Made by a program: the position numbers and the translations under genes
The notes under the pieces: generated by a model
The model's input: only the letters and a program-made list of their open reading frames with translations
What the model was told of the DNA's origin: nothing
Databases searched by the model: none
Source: Rhizobium sp. Q54
GTDB lineage: Bacteria; Pseudomonadota; Alphaproteobacteria; Reyranellales; Reyranellaceae
DNA length: 36,834 nt
Assembly (NCBI GenBank): GCA_945903635.1
Contig: CAMDOT010000032.1
Location: 1-36,834, forward strand
Direction: 5' to 3'
Shown: piece by piece, positions 16,211 through 23,884 of the stretch
Layout of the letters: the number at the start of each line of letters is the position of its first letter
How positions within the stretch are numbered: position 1 is the stretch's first letter

Positions 16211-16402
16211 ATGTTCATCCGCCGTGCCTTTACCGAATTCCTGAGCGTCCAAACCGAGGCCACGCCGGCCGCGGTCGCCTCCGACTGGGTGATCGATTGG
16301 CGCTGGTTCTGCGAGAGGCTAGAGGAAGCGGCTTTTACAAGTGAGCGCTCCCTCATAGAGTGCCCGGCATGGGCAAGGCCGAAGACACCAAGGCAAGAAT
16401 AG
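16211..16402 (+). CDS. Small unknown protein upstream of TetR
   Basis: A 63-codon frame starting at ATG 16211 with a good Shine-Dalgarno (GGAGG, 16201-16205). The product (Met-Phe-Ile-Arg-Arg-Ala-Phe-Thr-Glu-Phe at the start, Trp-Val-Ile-Asp-Trp-Arg-Trp-Phe-Cys in the middle) is Trp-rich and not recognised. Operator C and the first 34 bases of the TetR gene lie inside its 3' end, so its last third is an unlikely protein sequence. It may be a real small protein, a remnant, or a translated leader. Sites A and B sit where they would control it. Confidence 0.35.
   Translation: MFIRRAFTEFLSVQTEATPAAVASDWVIDWRWFCERLEEAAFTSERSLIECPAWARPKTPRQE
16341..16356. promoter_or_regulatory. TetR-type operator site C
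   Basis: GTGAG-CGCTCC-CTCAT lies 12 bases before the TetR ATG (16369) and matches site B in 13 of 16 positions. The position fits autorepression. Confidence 0.5.
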
Positions 16403-16944
16403 AGCGCGCGGCGCTGGTGCTGTTCGTCGCGCGCAGCGTGGCGGAAACGACGACACGGGAGATCGCGCTCGCGGCCTCGATCGCCGAGGGCACGATCTAC
16501 CGCCACTTCCCGAGCAAGGAGCAGCTCGCCCTCGACCTGTTCCTGCGCCACCACGGCGCGCTGGCCGAAGCGCTGGACGAGGCGCAGCGCCCCCACCCGG
16601 GCCTGCGCGCAAAAATCGAGGCCATCGTGCGCTGCTATTGCGAATGGGCCGACCGCGACTGGACCCTGTTCGCCTACCATCTCCTGAACCAGCATGCCTT
16701 CCTGGCCAAGGTGCCCGACGACGCACCCAATCCGGTGGCTGTCGTCCACGACGTGATCGACCGGGCGATGGCCTCCGGCGAGGTGCCCCGCCGCGACGTG
16801 GCGCTCTCGGCGGCCGCGGCGATCGGCGTCGTGCTGCAGGCCGCGACCTACAAGATCTATGGCCGCTTCGAGGGGCCCCTCGCCGCCCATGTCGGCTTCT
16901 TCTCAGACGCGGCCTGGGCGGTACTGTCAGTGAAGGCGAGCTAG
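16369..16944 (+). CDS. TetR-family transcriptional regulator
   Basis: A 191-residue regulator. The N-terminal helix-turn-helix (about 8-55) is clear: Arg-Ile-Glu-Arg-Ala-Ala-Leu-Val-Leu-Phe, then Thr-Thr-Arg-Glu-Ile-Ala-Leu-Ala-Ala-Ser-Ile-Ala-Glu-Gly-Thr-Ile-Tyr-Arg-His-Phe-Pro-Ser-Lys-Glu. The C-terminal ligand domain is unrelated to any drug-binding type that can be recognised. ATG 16369 is used; a GTG at 16360 is an alternative, and neither has a clear Shine-Dalgarno. The DUF1772 gene follows after 11 bases and is probably co-transcribed. The regulator likely binds sites A-C; its inducer is unknown. Confidence 0.88.
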   Translation: MGKAEDTKARIERAALVLFVARSVAETTTREIALAASIAEGTIYRHFPSKEQLALDLFLRHHGALAEALDEAQRPHPGLRAKIEAIVRCYCEWADRDWTLFAYHLLNQHAFLAKVPDDAPNPVAVVHDVIDRAMASGEVPRRDVALSAAAAIGVVLQAATYKIYGRFEGPLAAHVGFFSDAAWAVLSVKAS

Positions 16945-16955
16945 GGTTCGGGACG

Positions 16956-17480
16956 ATGCGACTCATCGCGTACCTGTCCGCAGCCATAACCCTTCTCCTC
17001 ACCGGGACGATGGCGGGCTTCTTCTTCGCCTATTCGAGTTCCGTGATGCTCGGCCTCGACGTGGCGGGCGCCGGTCACGCCATCCCGGCGATGCAGGCCA
17101 TCAACCTTGCGGTCAGGAATCCGGTCTTCTTCGTGGCCTTCTTCGGAACGCCAGCTGCCGCCCTCGTGACCGCCGTGCTGTTCCTCGCCACGCGACGGCC
17201 GATGGCAGCGGCTCTCTTCCTGATCGCCGGATTGGTCTATTTCCTCGGCGCGCTGCTGCCCACGGCACTCGTCAACGTGCCGATGAACGAGGCGCTCGCG
17301 ACCGCGACCGCGCCGGCCGATCCGCAGGCGGCCCTCAAGCTCTGGTCCGACTTCTCGGTTCCGTGGACCTGGTGGAACACGCTGCGCACCGTCTTCAGCG
17401 CCCTCAGCCTTCTTGTCGTAGGCCTGGCGATCTTCGTGAGCGGGCGGCACCAACCCGCCCACAAATTCCGCAGCCGATGA
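16956..17480 (+). CDS. DUF1772 membrane protein
   Basis: A 174-residue protein with four hydrophobic helices (about 5-27, 52-75, 82-103 and 145-165). The pattern Gly-Thr-Met-Ala-Gly-Phe-Phe-Phe-Ala-Tyr-Ser in helix 1, Met-Gln-Ala-Ile-Asn in loop 1 and Val-Pro-Met-Asn-Glu-Ala-Leu-Ala between helices 3 and 4, with Trp-Ser-Asp-Phe-Ser-Val-Pro-Trp-Thr-Trp-Trp-Asn before helix 4, is that of DUF1772 (anthrone-oxygenase-like) proteins. The function of bacterial members is unclear; the nearby TetR gene suggests it is induced by a small molecule. Confidence 0.82.
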   Translation: MRLIAYLSAAITLLLTGTMAGFFFAYSSSVMLGLDVAGAGHAIPAMQAINLAVRNPVFFVAFFGTPAAALVTAVLFLATRRPMAAALFLIAGLVYFLGALLPTALVNVPMNEALATATAPADPQAALKLWSDFSVPWTWWNTLRTVFSALSLLVVGLAIFVSGRHQPAHKFRSR

Positions 17481-17498
17481 CAAATCCGATGGGTCGGC

Positions 17499-17819
17499 TC
17501 ATGTGCGGCCCGATACGATCCGAGTGAGGGTCTTCGGCGACCTGCTGGCGTGCAGGCAGGCAATGACGACGGCCTCGACGCCAAGAATCTGGAAATAGAG
17601 CTGATAGCGGAAAGGCCGAAGGTTGACCCGTCGTAGGTCGCCCGACGGTGTTCCTCTGGCGACTCAGTAGATGGCCGGGTTTCGCTTGAGATGACTCCCG
17701 GTCCGATCGATCGCCTTCAGGAGATCGATCGCCGCAGCCGGCACGCGAGTGGCCAACCATTCGAAGGCGGCATCGATATCGTCAGCTGCATCGTTTGCAT
17801 AGACGACCGCAAACGTCAT
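17499..17819 (-). pseudogene. RelE/ParE-type toxin with internal stop
   Basis: The start (ATG 17819) overlaps the antitoxin stop, as in an intact module. Translation gives 51 residues (Val-Val-Tyr-Ala-Asn-Asp-Ala-Ala-Asp-Asp-Ile, ending Lys-Arg-Asn-Pro-Ala-Ile-Tyr), then TGA at 17666-17664. The same frame then continues 54 residues with a clear toxin C-terminus (Arg-Arg-Val-Asn-Leu-Arg-Pro-Phe-Arg-Tyr-Gln-Leu-Tyr-Phe, then Val-Val-Ile-Ala-Cys-Leu-His-Ala-Ser-Arg-Ser-Pro) to TGA 17501-17499. In total 107 codons, the normal length for the family, so one point mutation (for example CGA to TGA) would restore it. Likely inactive; readthrough or a sequencing error is possible. Confidence 0.75.
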
Positions 17820-18040
17820 AGCTTGACGTTGCGACGCGCTGCTATTTCCTGGAGTGTGTATTTCTTCTGATTCAGGTCACGCGCCAGCGCATCGGCGCGC
17901 TCATCGAGCATCTTTCCAGTCTCTTCCGGAATCGGACCTGCGTCGAGTTCACTGTCGATGCTGTCCCACAGATCGTCGATCATCGCCCGACGTTCTTCGA
18001 TGCTGAGCTTCGACAGTTCATTCATCGGCGTGGCGTTCAT
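17816..18040 (-). CDS. Addiction-module antitoxin
   Basis: A 74-residue protein of the small addiction-module family: Leu-Ser-Ile-Glu-Glu-Arg-Arg-Ala-Met-Ile-Asp-Asp-Leu-Trp-Asp-Ser-Ile near the N-terminus, then Pro-Ile-Pro-Glu-Glu-Thr and a helical acidic-basic C-terminal part. It neutralises RelE/ParE-type toxins. The start is ATG 18040, with a second ATG at 18025 possible. Its TGA overlaps the toxin ATG. Since the toxin is interrupted, the antitoxin may be a surviving relic or act against a relative elsewhere. Confidence 0.78.
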   Translation of the reverse strand: MNATPMNELSKLSIEERRAMIDDLWDSIDSELDAGPIPEETGKMLDERADALARDLNQKKYTLQEIAARRNVKL

Positions 18041-18114
18041 GCCGCTAGGGTAATCCAGAGCGCCAAAACTTCAAGGACTGGTCGAGGGCGAAGTGACTGC
18101 CGGCAACCGCTGCC

Positions 18115-19314
18115 TCAATTATACTTCGCCAGCTCCAGCTTGCCGATCTGGTTGCGATGGACCTCGTCCGGACCGTCGACCAGGCGGAGCGTGCGGGCCG
18201 AGGCGTAGGTCGCGGCCAAGCCGAAGTCGTCGGAGACGCCGGCCCCGCCGTAGGCCTGGATCGCCATGTCGGCCACCTTGGTCAGCATTGCAGGCACCGC
18301 CACCTTGATCATCGCAATTTCGGCCTTGGCGACCTTGTTGCCAACGGTATCCATCATGTAGGCGGCCTTCAGCACCAGCAGCCGCGCCTGCTCGATCATG
18401 ATGCGGGCCTCGGCGATGCGTTCCAAGGTCACGCCCTGCTGGGCGATCGGCCGGCCGAAGGCGACGCGCGTCTTTGTCCGCTTGCACATCTTCTCCAGCG
18501 TCCGCTCGGCGGCGCCAATGGCGCGCATGCAGTGATGGATGCGGCCGGGGCCGAGCCGACCCTGCGCGATCTCGAAACCACGGCCCTCACCCAGCAGGAT
18601 GTTGGCGACCGGAACGCGCACGTTCTCGAACAGGACCTCGCCATGCCCGTGCGGGGCGTGGTCGTAGCCGAACACCGGCAGCGACCGCACGATCGTGACG
18701 CCCGGCGTCTCGCGCGGCACCAGCACCATCGATTGCTGGCGGTGGCGGTCGGCAGTCTTGTCGGTCTTGCCCATGAAGATGAAGATCTTGCAGCGCGGAT
18801 CGGGCGCGCCGGTCGTCCACCACTTGCGGCCGTTCAGCACGTAGTGATCGCCCTCGCGCACGATCGAACTCTCGATGTTGGTGGCGTCCGACGAGGCGAC
18901 CGCCGGTTCAGTCATGGCGAAGGCCGAGCGGATCCGTCCCTCCAGCAAGGGCACGAGCCACTGCTTCTTCTGCGCCTCTGTGCCGTAGAGTTCGAGCGTC
19001 TCCATGTTGCCGGTATCGGGCGCCGAACAGTTGAACGCCTCGGGCGCGATCGGCGAGCGTCCCATGATCTCGCACAGTGGCGCATATTCGAGATTGGTGA
19101 GGCCCGCGCCATGCCCGCCCGGCAGGAACAGGTTCCACAGGTCCGCGGCCTTTGCCTTGGCCTTCAACTCCTCCATGAGGGCGACGGGCTGCCAGCGGTC
19201 GCCACTTTCGACCTCGCGCTCGTAGGGTTCCTCGTTGGGATAGATGTGCTGGTCCATGAAGGCGCCGAGCTTCTCCTGCAGCGCCTTTACCTTGTCGGAA
19301 TAGGTGAATTCCAT
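18115..19314 (-). CDS. Acyl-CoA dehydrogenase
   Basis: A 399-residue FAD flavoprotein that oxidises acyl-CoA to enoyl-CoA, passing electrons to ETF. Family features are [19 protein letters not shown], and Gln-Ala-Tyr-Gly-Gly-Ala-Gly-Val near the end. The C-terminal Val-Asp-Gly-Pro-Asp-Glu-Val-His-Arg is typical of the ACAD10/ACAD11-like group, whose base is Asp rather than the Glu of medium-chain enzymes. The natural acyl chain is unknown. An AGGAGGT-type site precedes the ATG. It is divergent from a LysR regulator with a shared palindrome. The 74 bases to the antitoxin gene show nothing. Confidence 0.93.
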   Translation of the reverse strand: MEFTYSDKVKALQEKLGAFMDQHIYPNEEPYEREVESGDRWQPVALMEELKAKAKAADLWNLFLPGGHGAGLTNLEYAPLCEIMGRSPIAPEAFNCSAPDTGNMETLELYGTEAQKKQWLVPLLEGRIRSAFAMTEPAVASSDATNIESSIVREGDHYVLNGRKWWTTGAPDPRCKIFIFMGKTDKTADRHRQQSMVLVPRETPGVTIVRSLPVFGYDHAPHGHGEVLFENVRVPVANILLGEGRGFEIAQGRLGPGRIHHCMRAIGAAERTLEKMCKRTKTRVAFGRPIAQQGVTLERIAEARIMIEQARLLVLKAAYMMDTVGNKVAKAEIAMIKVAVPAMLTKVADMAIQAYGGAGVSDDFGLAATYASARTLRLVDGPDEVHRNQIGKLELAKYN

Positions 19315-19358
19315 GCGGCGACCTCCTTCGGTCCGGGTTGACCGAAACTAGGGATGCG

Positions 19359-19384
19359 CAAACAATGAATAAAATGATTGTTTG
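19359..19384. promoter_or_regulatory. Inverted repeat between divergent genes, LysR operator candidate
   Basis: CAAACAAT (19359-19366), 10 bases, ATTGTTTG (19377-19384): perfect 8-bp arms in an AT-rich patch midway between the acyl-CoA dehydrogenase and LysR starts. LysR regulators usually bind such dyads (T-N11-A type) in the shared promoter region. Confidence 0.6.
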
Positions 19385-19402
19385 ACATGGATATCCATCG
19401 AT

Positions 19403-20311
19403 ATGGCTCATAGCCGGCGAGTCGACCTCAATCTTCTCCAGGTGCTGGAGGCCATCCACGACGAAGGCGGCGTGACCCGCGCCGCCGAGCGCCTGAACCT
19501 CGGCCAGTCGGCAATCAGCCATTCGCTCGCCCGCCTGCGCCTGCTGTTCGGCGACCCGCTGTTCGCGCGCGACGGCCGGCGCCTGGTGGCGACGCCGCTG
19601 ACGCGCGCCCTGATCGGCCCGCTGCGGCACGGCCTGCAGTCGCTCGACCAGCTCGTCACCGGCGCCGGCCGCTTCGATCCGGCCCGGGCGGAGGCGCAGT
19701 ACACGATCAGCCTGCGCGACCCCACGGAAACGCTCATGCTGCCGCCGATCATGAGCCGCATCGCGCGCGCCGCCCCCGGCGTCGACCTCCGGACCGTGCA
19801 GGTGCGGCGGCGGAACCTCGAAACGGCGCTGGCCAACGGCTCCGTCGATCTCGCCATCGACATTGCCCTGCCGCTCTCCGAGGGTATCCGGCGGCAGAGA
19901 CTGGTGGCCGACCGGATGGTGGTCGTGGCACGGCGCGCCCATCCGCACGTCGCCCGGGGCCTCAAGCTAAAAACCTATCTCGCCCAGGACCACGTCCTGG
20001 TGACGTCGCGGCGCAAGGGCCCCGGCCTAGAAGACGTGGAACTGAGCGCGCGCGGCCTCCGGCGGCATGTCCGGCTGCGTTGCCGCAACTATCTCGCGGC
20101 CTTGCGCGCCGTCGCACAAACCGACCTCGTGCTCACCATGGCGGAACGCTATGCCGATGCGCTTACGGCCGGATTGCCGACCCGGATCCTGCCGCTGCCG
20201 TTCAGGATGCCGACCCTCGACCTCTATCTCTACTGGCACGCGTCGGTCGACGATGCCGCCAACCGCTGGCTGCGTGGCCTCGTCGGCGGGGCTTTCAAGG
20301 ACGCGGGCTGA
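19403..20311 (+). CDS. LysR-family transcriptional regulator
   Basis: A 302-residue regulator. The winged helix-turn-helix is at about 8-65: Asp-Leu-Asn-Leu-Leu-Gln-Val-Leu-Glu-Ala-Ile, then Gly-Gly-Val-Thr-Arg-Ala-Ala-Glu-Arg-Leu-Asn-Leu-Gly-Gln-Ser-Ala-Ile-Ser-His-Ser-Leu. The periplasmic-binding-like effector domain follows. The N-terminal style resembles the NodD/NahR/LinR branch, which responds to aromatic or flavonoid-like ligands. ATG 19403 is used; a TTG at 19382 would include part of the operator. It probably controls the divergent acyl-CoA dehydrogenase. Confidence 0.92.
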   Translation: MAHSRRVDLNLLQVLEAIHDEGGVTRAAERLNLGQSAISHSLARLRLLFGDPLFARDGRRLVATPLTRALIGPLRHGLQSLDQLVTGAGRFDPARAEAQYTISLRDPTETLMLPPIMSRIARAAPGVDLRTVQVRRRNLETALANGSVDLAIDIALPLSEGIRRQRLVADRMVVVARRAHPHVARGLKLKTYLAQDHVLVTSRRKGPGLEDVELSARGLRRHVRLRCRNYLAALRAVAQTDLVLTMAERYADALTAGLPTRILPLPFRMPTLDLYLYWHASVDDAANRWLRGLVGGAFKDAG

Positions 20312-20317
20312 GCCCGC
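20303..20317 (+). terminator. Hairpin enclosing the LysR stop codon
   Basis: GCGGGC (20303-20308), TGA loop, GCCCGC (20312-20317), then TTC. The loop is exactly the stop codon. The lack of a long U-tract makes it a weak terminator between convergent genes. Confidence 0.4.
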
Positions 20318-20332
20318 TTCGTCGATTCAGGG

Positions 20333-20680
20333 TCACGCGCCGACGTAGACGAAGGCCTCCAGCCCCGACTTCAGCCGTACGGCGATGCGCTTGTAGTCCG
20401 ACACTTCGTAGGTGTCGGCCGCCGCGAGTTCGGCCGGCGTGATCCGGAAAACAACGCCCGGCACCTCGTCGGCAGCGCGGCCGCTGGGACGCGCCATGAA
20501 ATGATGCGTCTTGCCACTGGTCTTCACGACCTCGGCATCCTTGATCTCGAACAGCGACGTGGCGTAGCCCTGAAGCACGTCGGCGCGGCCTTCGAGCAGG
20601 CGGCCGAAGGTGGCGAGCTGCACCTCTTGCTGCTGCAGCGTGCCGTAGGAGAAGAGCCAGACGCTGGCGTTCTCGGCCAA
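20333..20680 (-). CDS. Gamma-glutamylcyclotransferase-like protein
   Basis: A 115-residue AIG2/GGCT-fold protein. The N-terminal Leu-Phe-Ser-Tyr-Gly-Thr-Leu-Gln is the substrate-binding signature, and Glu in Thr-Tyr-Glu-Val (about residue 95) is the likely general acid/base. Relatives release 5-oxoproline from gamma-glutamyl amines. The substrate here is unknown. It lies four bases downstream of the Fe-S protein gene and is probably co-transcribed. Confidence 0.85.
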   Translation of the reverse strand: MAENASVWLFSYGTLQQQEVQLATFGRLLEGRADVLQGYATSLFEIKDAEVVKTSGKTHHFMARPSGRAADEVPGVVFRITPAELAAADTYEVSDYKRIAVRLKSGLEAFVYVGA

Positions 20681-20684
20681 GCCG

Positions 20685-22025
20685 TCAGCCTTCTTTCGCC
20701 AATGCCGTGAAGGCCTGGGCGAAGGCCTCGCGCGAGCCGGCGAGGCCGGTCTCGTCGAAGATGTCGGCCGTCAGCGACTGCACCGAGGCTTCGTCGATGC
20801 GCACGCCGTTGTTGGCGAGGAACTGGCGCGCCGCCGCCACGGCCTCATCCATCGCGCCACCGGCCTTGTAGAGGCGGTAGTAGTCGGGATGGCCGCCGCG
20901 GCCCAGCGCCTCGGCGATCACGTCGGTGAAGTTCACGACCCGCAGCGGATAGACGGCTTCGGCGCCGGCCAGAGCGCGGTGGCAGGAATGGTACATGGTG
21001 ACGATGGTGTCGGCGCCAGCGGCAACCGCGCCTTCGGCCAGCGCGCGATGGATCGCCTGCTCGCGGCCCTTGAACTTCGCCGCCTGGCCACCGCAGGCGT
21101 AGGAAAAGCCGGAATCCTGCACGAGTTCGACCAGCTCGAGGTTGGGGACGGCGCTCAGCAATCTGCGGATGCTGTCGACCGTAGCGCCGATGCCGAGATG
21201 CTCGTGGATCACCACACGCCGCTTGGGCTGATCGATGAAGCGCGCCTTCAGGGCGTCGAGGTTGGCCGCGAGGAATTCGCTGATGTGGCCGAGATCGAAG
21301 AACGGCTCCTCGACGTCCTTCTCCAGCTCGTCGAAATTCTTGGTGCAGGTCGGGCACCAGGTCAGCACCTTGGACGCGCCGGACTGGCCGAAGCGCTGGA
21401 AGGTGCGATGGCCCATGCGTTCATACGTCGGCAGGTCGGCTTCTTGAAACTGGTAGACGCCGCAGCAATGGGCGGTGCCGCCGACGACATCGAAGTCGAG
21501 CTGCATCGCATCGAGGATATCCATGACGTTGAGCACGATATGCGGCGTGCGCAGAACGTTGCAGCCGGTATAGAACAGGATCTCGGCGGTCCGTCGCTCG
21601 GCCGGTTCCAGGATCTTCTTCAGCGTTTCCGACGGAAGCTGCATGCTGGCCAGCAACCGCACCGCCTGCGCCATGTGGCGGAAGCGGCCGGCGGCGTTGG
21701 CGGCGCCGACTTCGCGCGGCCGCGTGGCGTTCAGCGCCTTCATCTTGGCGATGGTCACCCACTGGCGGACGTTGATGCCCTCGGGGCAGGCATCGGTGCA
21801 GCGCGCACTGCCGTCGCAGGCGTTCAGCCACTTCTGCAGGCCGTCCGCCGCGGGGCCACCGTTTACAGTCAGAGCCGCAAGTTCGCCGACCCGCACCTTT
21901 GCCTCGGCGGCGTCGAGGCCGATCTCGCGCGCCGTCGGGCAGACCTCGAAGCACTTGCCGCAGCCGGTGCAGCGATCGGCCGCCTCGGCTGCCAACGCCT
22001 CCAGCCTGTCGGCATAGGCGCTCAC
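20685..22025 (-). CDS. Fe-S protein with CCG domains (heterodisulfide-reductase-like)
   Basis: A 446-residue cytoplasmic electron-transfer protein. The N-terminus has a ferredoxin-like Cys-Thr-Gly-Cys-Gly-Lys-Cys-x3-Cys-Pro (about 19-30) and a second set Cys-x5-Cys-x3-Cys-Pro (about 70-81), fitting two 4Fe-4S clusters. The first CCG-type domain has Tyr-Thr-Gly-Cys-Asn and His-Cys-Cys-Gly, followed by Trp-Cys-Pro-Thr-Cys. The second is degenerate: the usual Cys-His-Leu-Gly is His-Glu-His-Leu-Gly, and Cys-Cys-Gly is Ala-Cys-Gly-Gly. Partner and substrate are unknown; relatives serve glycolate, lactate or disulfide redox. Its TGA/ATG region overlaps the lipoprotein gene by four bases. Confidence 0.83.
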   Translation of the reverse strand: MSAYADRLEALAAEAADRCTGCGKCFEVCPTAREIGLDAAEAKVRVGELAALTVNGGPAADGLQKWLNACDGSARCTDACPEGINVRQWVTIAKMKALNATRPREVGAANAAGRFRHMAQAVRLLASMQLPSETLKKILEPAERRTAEILFYTGCNVLRTPHIVLNVMDILDAMQLDFDVVGGTAHCCGVYQFQEADLPTYERMGHRTFQRFGQSGASKVLTWCPTCTKNFDELEKDVEEPFFDLGHISEFLAANLDALKARFIDQPKRRVVIHEHLGIGATVDSIRRLLSAVPNLELVELVQDSGFSYACGGQAAKFKGREQAIHRALAEGAVAAGADTIVTMYHSCHRALAGAEAVYPLRVVNFTDVIAEALGRGGHPDYYRLYKAGGAMDEAVAAARQFLANNGVRIDEASVQSLTADIFDETGLAGSREAFAQAFTALAKEG

Positions 22026-22558
22026 CGCCCGCCCGCCCGGCGGTTGTAGTTGAGTTCCTCCGGACTGGGCTTCAGGCCCACGGCAATGCGGTAGCCCGTC
22101 AGGTCGCTGATCTCGTTGAACGGCAGGCTCAACGACAGCTCCTCGCGCGACTCACCGCGCGGACTGGCGGCCGACAGCTTGAAGTCGGCGGTGAAATCCT
22201 GGCCCTGCCGCACCGCGCCGCTGCCGTCGATCACGCGCACGAAGTACGGAACGCGTGTCTGGCCCGCGGTAACGGCAGGACCGGCCGAGACGGAGACGAT
22301 CATCACCACCGTGACATCGATTGCCTTTTTGCCGAGCTGGCAGGCCGAACCCGCATTGACGAGCACCGCCTCGTAGGCGATGTCGCGCGGGTCGCGGCCC
22401 GGCCCGTCCTTGAAGTGGGTGATGCGGCTGGCATCCTGCACAGTGAGCGGCGGCGGACAGACGAACGAGGGCGGCGCCGGGCCGCCACCGCAGCTTCCGA
22501 GGGCAAGGGCAAGGGCCAGCGCCGCCGGCCCGCGAACGGCAAATTTTGCGAGGTTCAT
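22022..22558 (-). CDS. Predicted lipoprotein of unknown function
   Basis: A 178-residue protein with a lipoprotein signal peptide: basic start, an Ala/Leu-rich core and the lipobox Leu20-Gly-Ser-Cys23, after which the chain is Gly/Pro-rich. The mature part is not recognised; it looks like a compact beta-rich domain with two Cys (one in Phe-Val-Cys-Pro-Pro-Pro, one in Ala-Cys-Gln-Leu) that may form a disulfide. It overlaps the genes on both sides by four bases, so it belongs to the CDGSH-lipoprotein-Fe-S protein operon. Confidence 0.75.
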   Translation of the reverse strand: MNLAKFAVRGPAALALALALGSCGGGPAPPSFVCPPPLTVQDASRITHFKDGPGRDPRDIAYEAVLVNAGSACQLGKKAIDVTVVMIVSVSAGPAVTAGQTRVPYFVRVIDGSGAVRQGQDFTADFKLSAASPRGESREELSLSLPFNEISDLTGYRIAVGLKPSPEELNYNRRAGGR

Positions 22559-22797
22559 GGCAGGGTCTTGTGGCTACCGTCGCACAGGGGCTTATTGGCC
22601 GAGTGCTTGCAGGCGCAGAGCCAGTGATCACCCGACTTTTCCGCCGTGTACTTCATCGGCGAGAAGCTGCCGCCCTTGTGGGTGCCGTCGCAGAATGGCT
22701 GCTTGCTGCTCAGCCCGCAGGCGCACCACCAATAATCCTTGCCCGCTTCGAGCGCCACTTTCGCTGGCACCCTGGCCGCGACAACCGGCTCGGTCAT
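22555..22797 (-). CDS. CDGSH iron-sulfur domain protein
   Basis: An 80-residue protein with two CDGSH-type motifs: Cys-Ala-Cys-Gly-Leu-Ser-Ser-Lys-Gln-Pro-Phe-Cys-Asp-Gly-Thr-His (about 25-40) and Cys-Ala-Cys-Lys-x6-Pro-Leu-Cys-Asp-Gly-Ser-His (about 61-76). Each has the three-Cys, one-His ligand set for a redox-active 2Fe-2S cluster. No membrane anchor is present. First gene of the minus-strand operon. Confidence 0.93.
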   Translation of the reverse strand: MTEPVVAARVPAKVALEAGKDYWWCACGLSSKQPFCDGTHKGGSFSPMKYTAEKSGDHWLCACKHSANKPLCDGSHKTLP

Positions 22798-22932
22798 GTT
22801 GCTTTCCCCGCTGCGGCGGCTTTGTTACGGTGCCGCGCCAATCCGCTCTGATCGATCTCGTGAGGGCGGAGTCTAGGCAATGGTCCGCAGACCCGCAAGC
22901 GAGCGGGTCGGTATCCCGAAGAACGAATTCTC

Positions 22933-23883
22933 ATGGCCGTGTTGAAAAAGCCGCTCACGATCCTGCTCGCCAGCCCGCGCGGCTTCTGCGCCGGCGTTGA
23001 TCGCGCCATCCAGATCGTGGAGCGGGCGATCGAACGCTATGGCCGGCCGGTCTATGTCCGCCACGAGATCGTGCACAATCGCTATGTGGTCGAGAATCTC
23101 GAGGCCAAGGGCGCGGTTTTCGTCGACGAACTCGACGAGGTGCCCGACGACCGCCCGGTGGTGTTCTCGGCGCACGGCGTGCCCAAGGCCGTGCCGGCCG
23201 AGGCCGGGCGGCGCAACCTGCTTTATGTCGATGCCACCTGCCCACTGGTCTCCAAGGTCCACCGCGAGGCCGAGCGCCACCACGAATCGGGGCGGCGCGT
23301 CGTGCTGATCGGCCACGCCGGCCATCCGGAAGTGATCGGCACCATGGGCCAGCTTCCGCCCGGCGCGGTGCTGCTGGTCGAAAACGTGGCCCAGGTCGAC
23401 ACGCTCGACGTCTCCGACCCGCTCAATCTCGCCTATGCGACCCAGACCACGCTGTCGGTCGACGACACGACCGAGATCGTGGCCGCCCTTCGCCGCCGGT
23501 TTCCAGCCATCCAGGGGCCGAAGATGGAGGACATCTGCTACGCCACCACCAACCGCCAGGCGGCGGTGAAGGCGATCGCCAAGCGCTGCGATGCGCTGGT
23601 GGTGATCGGGGCGCCCAACTCCTCCAACTCCATGCGGCTGGTCGAGGTCGCGGCCAACTACGGCTGCGCGAAGTCCCGCCTCGTTCAGCGCGCCGCCGAC
23701 ATGGACTGGGAGTGGCTGGGCGACGCCGGGCGGCTCGGCATCACGGCTGGTGCCTCGGCGCCCGAACTGCTGGTCGACGAGTTGATCGAGGCCTGCCGTG
23801 CGCGCTACGACGTCACCGTCGAGGAAGTGCGCACCACCGAGGAAAACGTCGTCTTCAAGCTGCCGCGTCTGCTGGTCGCATAA
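22933..23883 (+). CDS. ispH: 4-hydroxy-3-methylbut-2-enyl diphosphate reductase
   Basis: A 316-residue last enzyme of the MEP isoprenoid pathway, making IPP and DMAPP at a 4Fe-4S cluster. The cluster Cys are Cys19 (Gly-Phe-Cys-Ala-Gly-Val), Cys103 (Ala-Thr-Cys-Pro-Leu-Val) and Cys201 (Ile-Cys-Tyr-Ala-Thr-Thr-Asn-Arg-Gln). His-Glu-Ile-Val-His-Asn and Ser-Ser-Asn-Ser are substrate-binding segments. Full length. It starts the ispH-thrB-rnhA run; the next ATG follows the stop with only one base between. Confidence 0.98.
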   Translation: MAVLKKPLTILLASPRGFCAGVDRAIQIVERAIERYGRPVYVRHEIVHNRYVVENLEAKGAVFVDELDEVPDDRPVVFSAHGVPKAVPAEAGRRNLLYVDATCPLVSKVHREAERHHESGRRVVLIGHAGHPEVIGTMGQLPPGAVLLVENVAQVDTLDVSDPLNLAYATQTTLSVDDTTEIVAALRRRFPAIQGPKMEDICYATTNRQAAVKAIAKRCDALVVIGAPNSSNSMRLVEVAANYGCAKSRLVQRAADMDWEWLGDAGRLGITAGASAPELLVDELIEACRARYDVTVEEVRTTEENVVFKLPRLLVA

Positions 23884-23884
23884 C

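Noticed and set aside
18041..18114. Gap between antitoxin and acyl-CoA dehydrogenase
   Set aside because: No palindrome, promoter or terminator could be supported.
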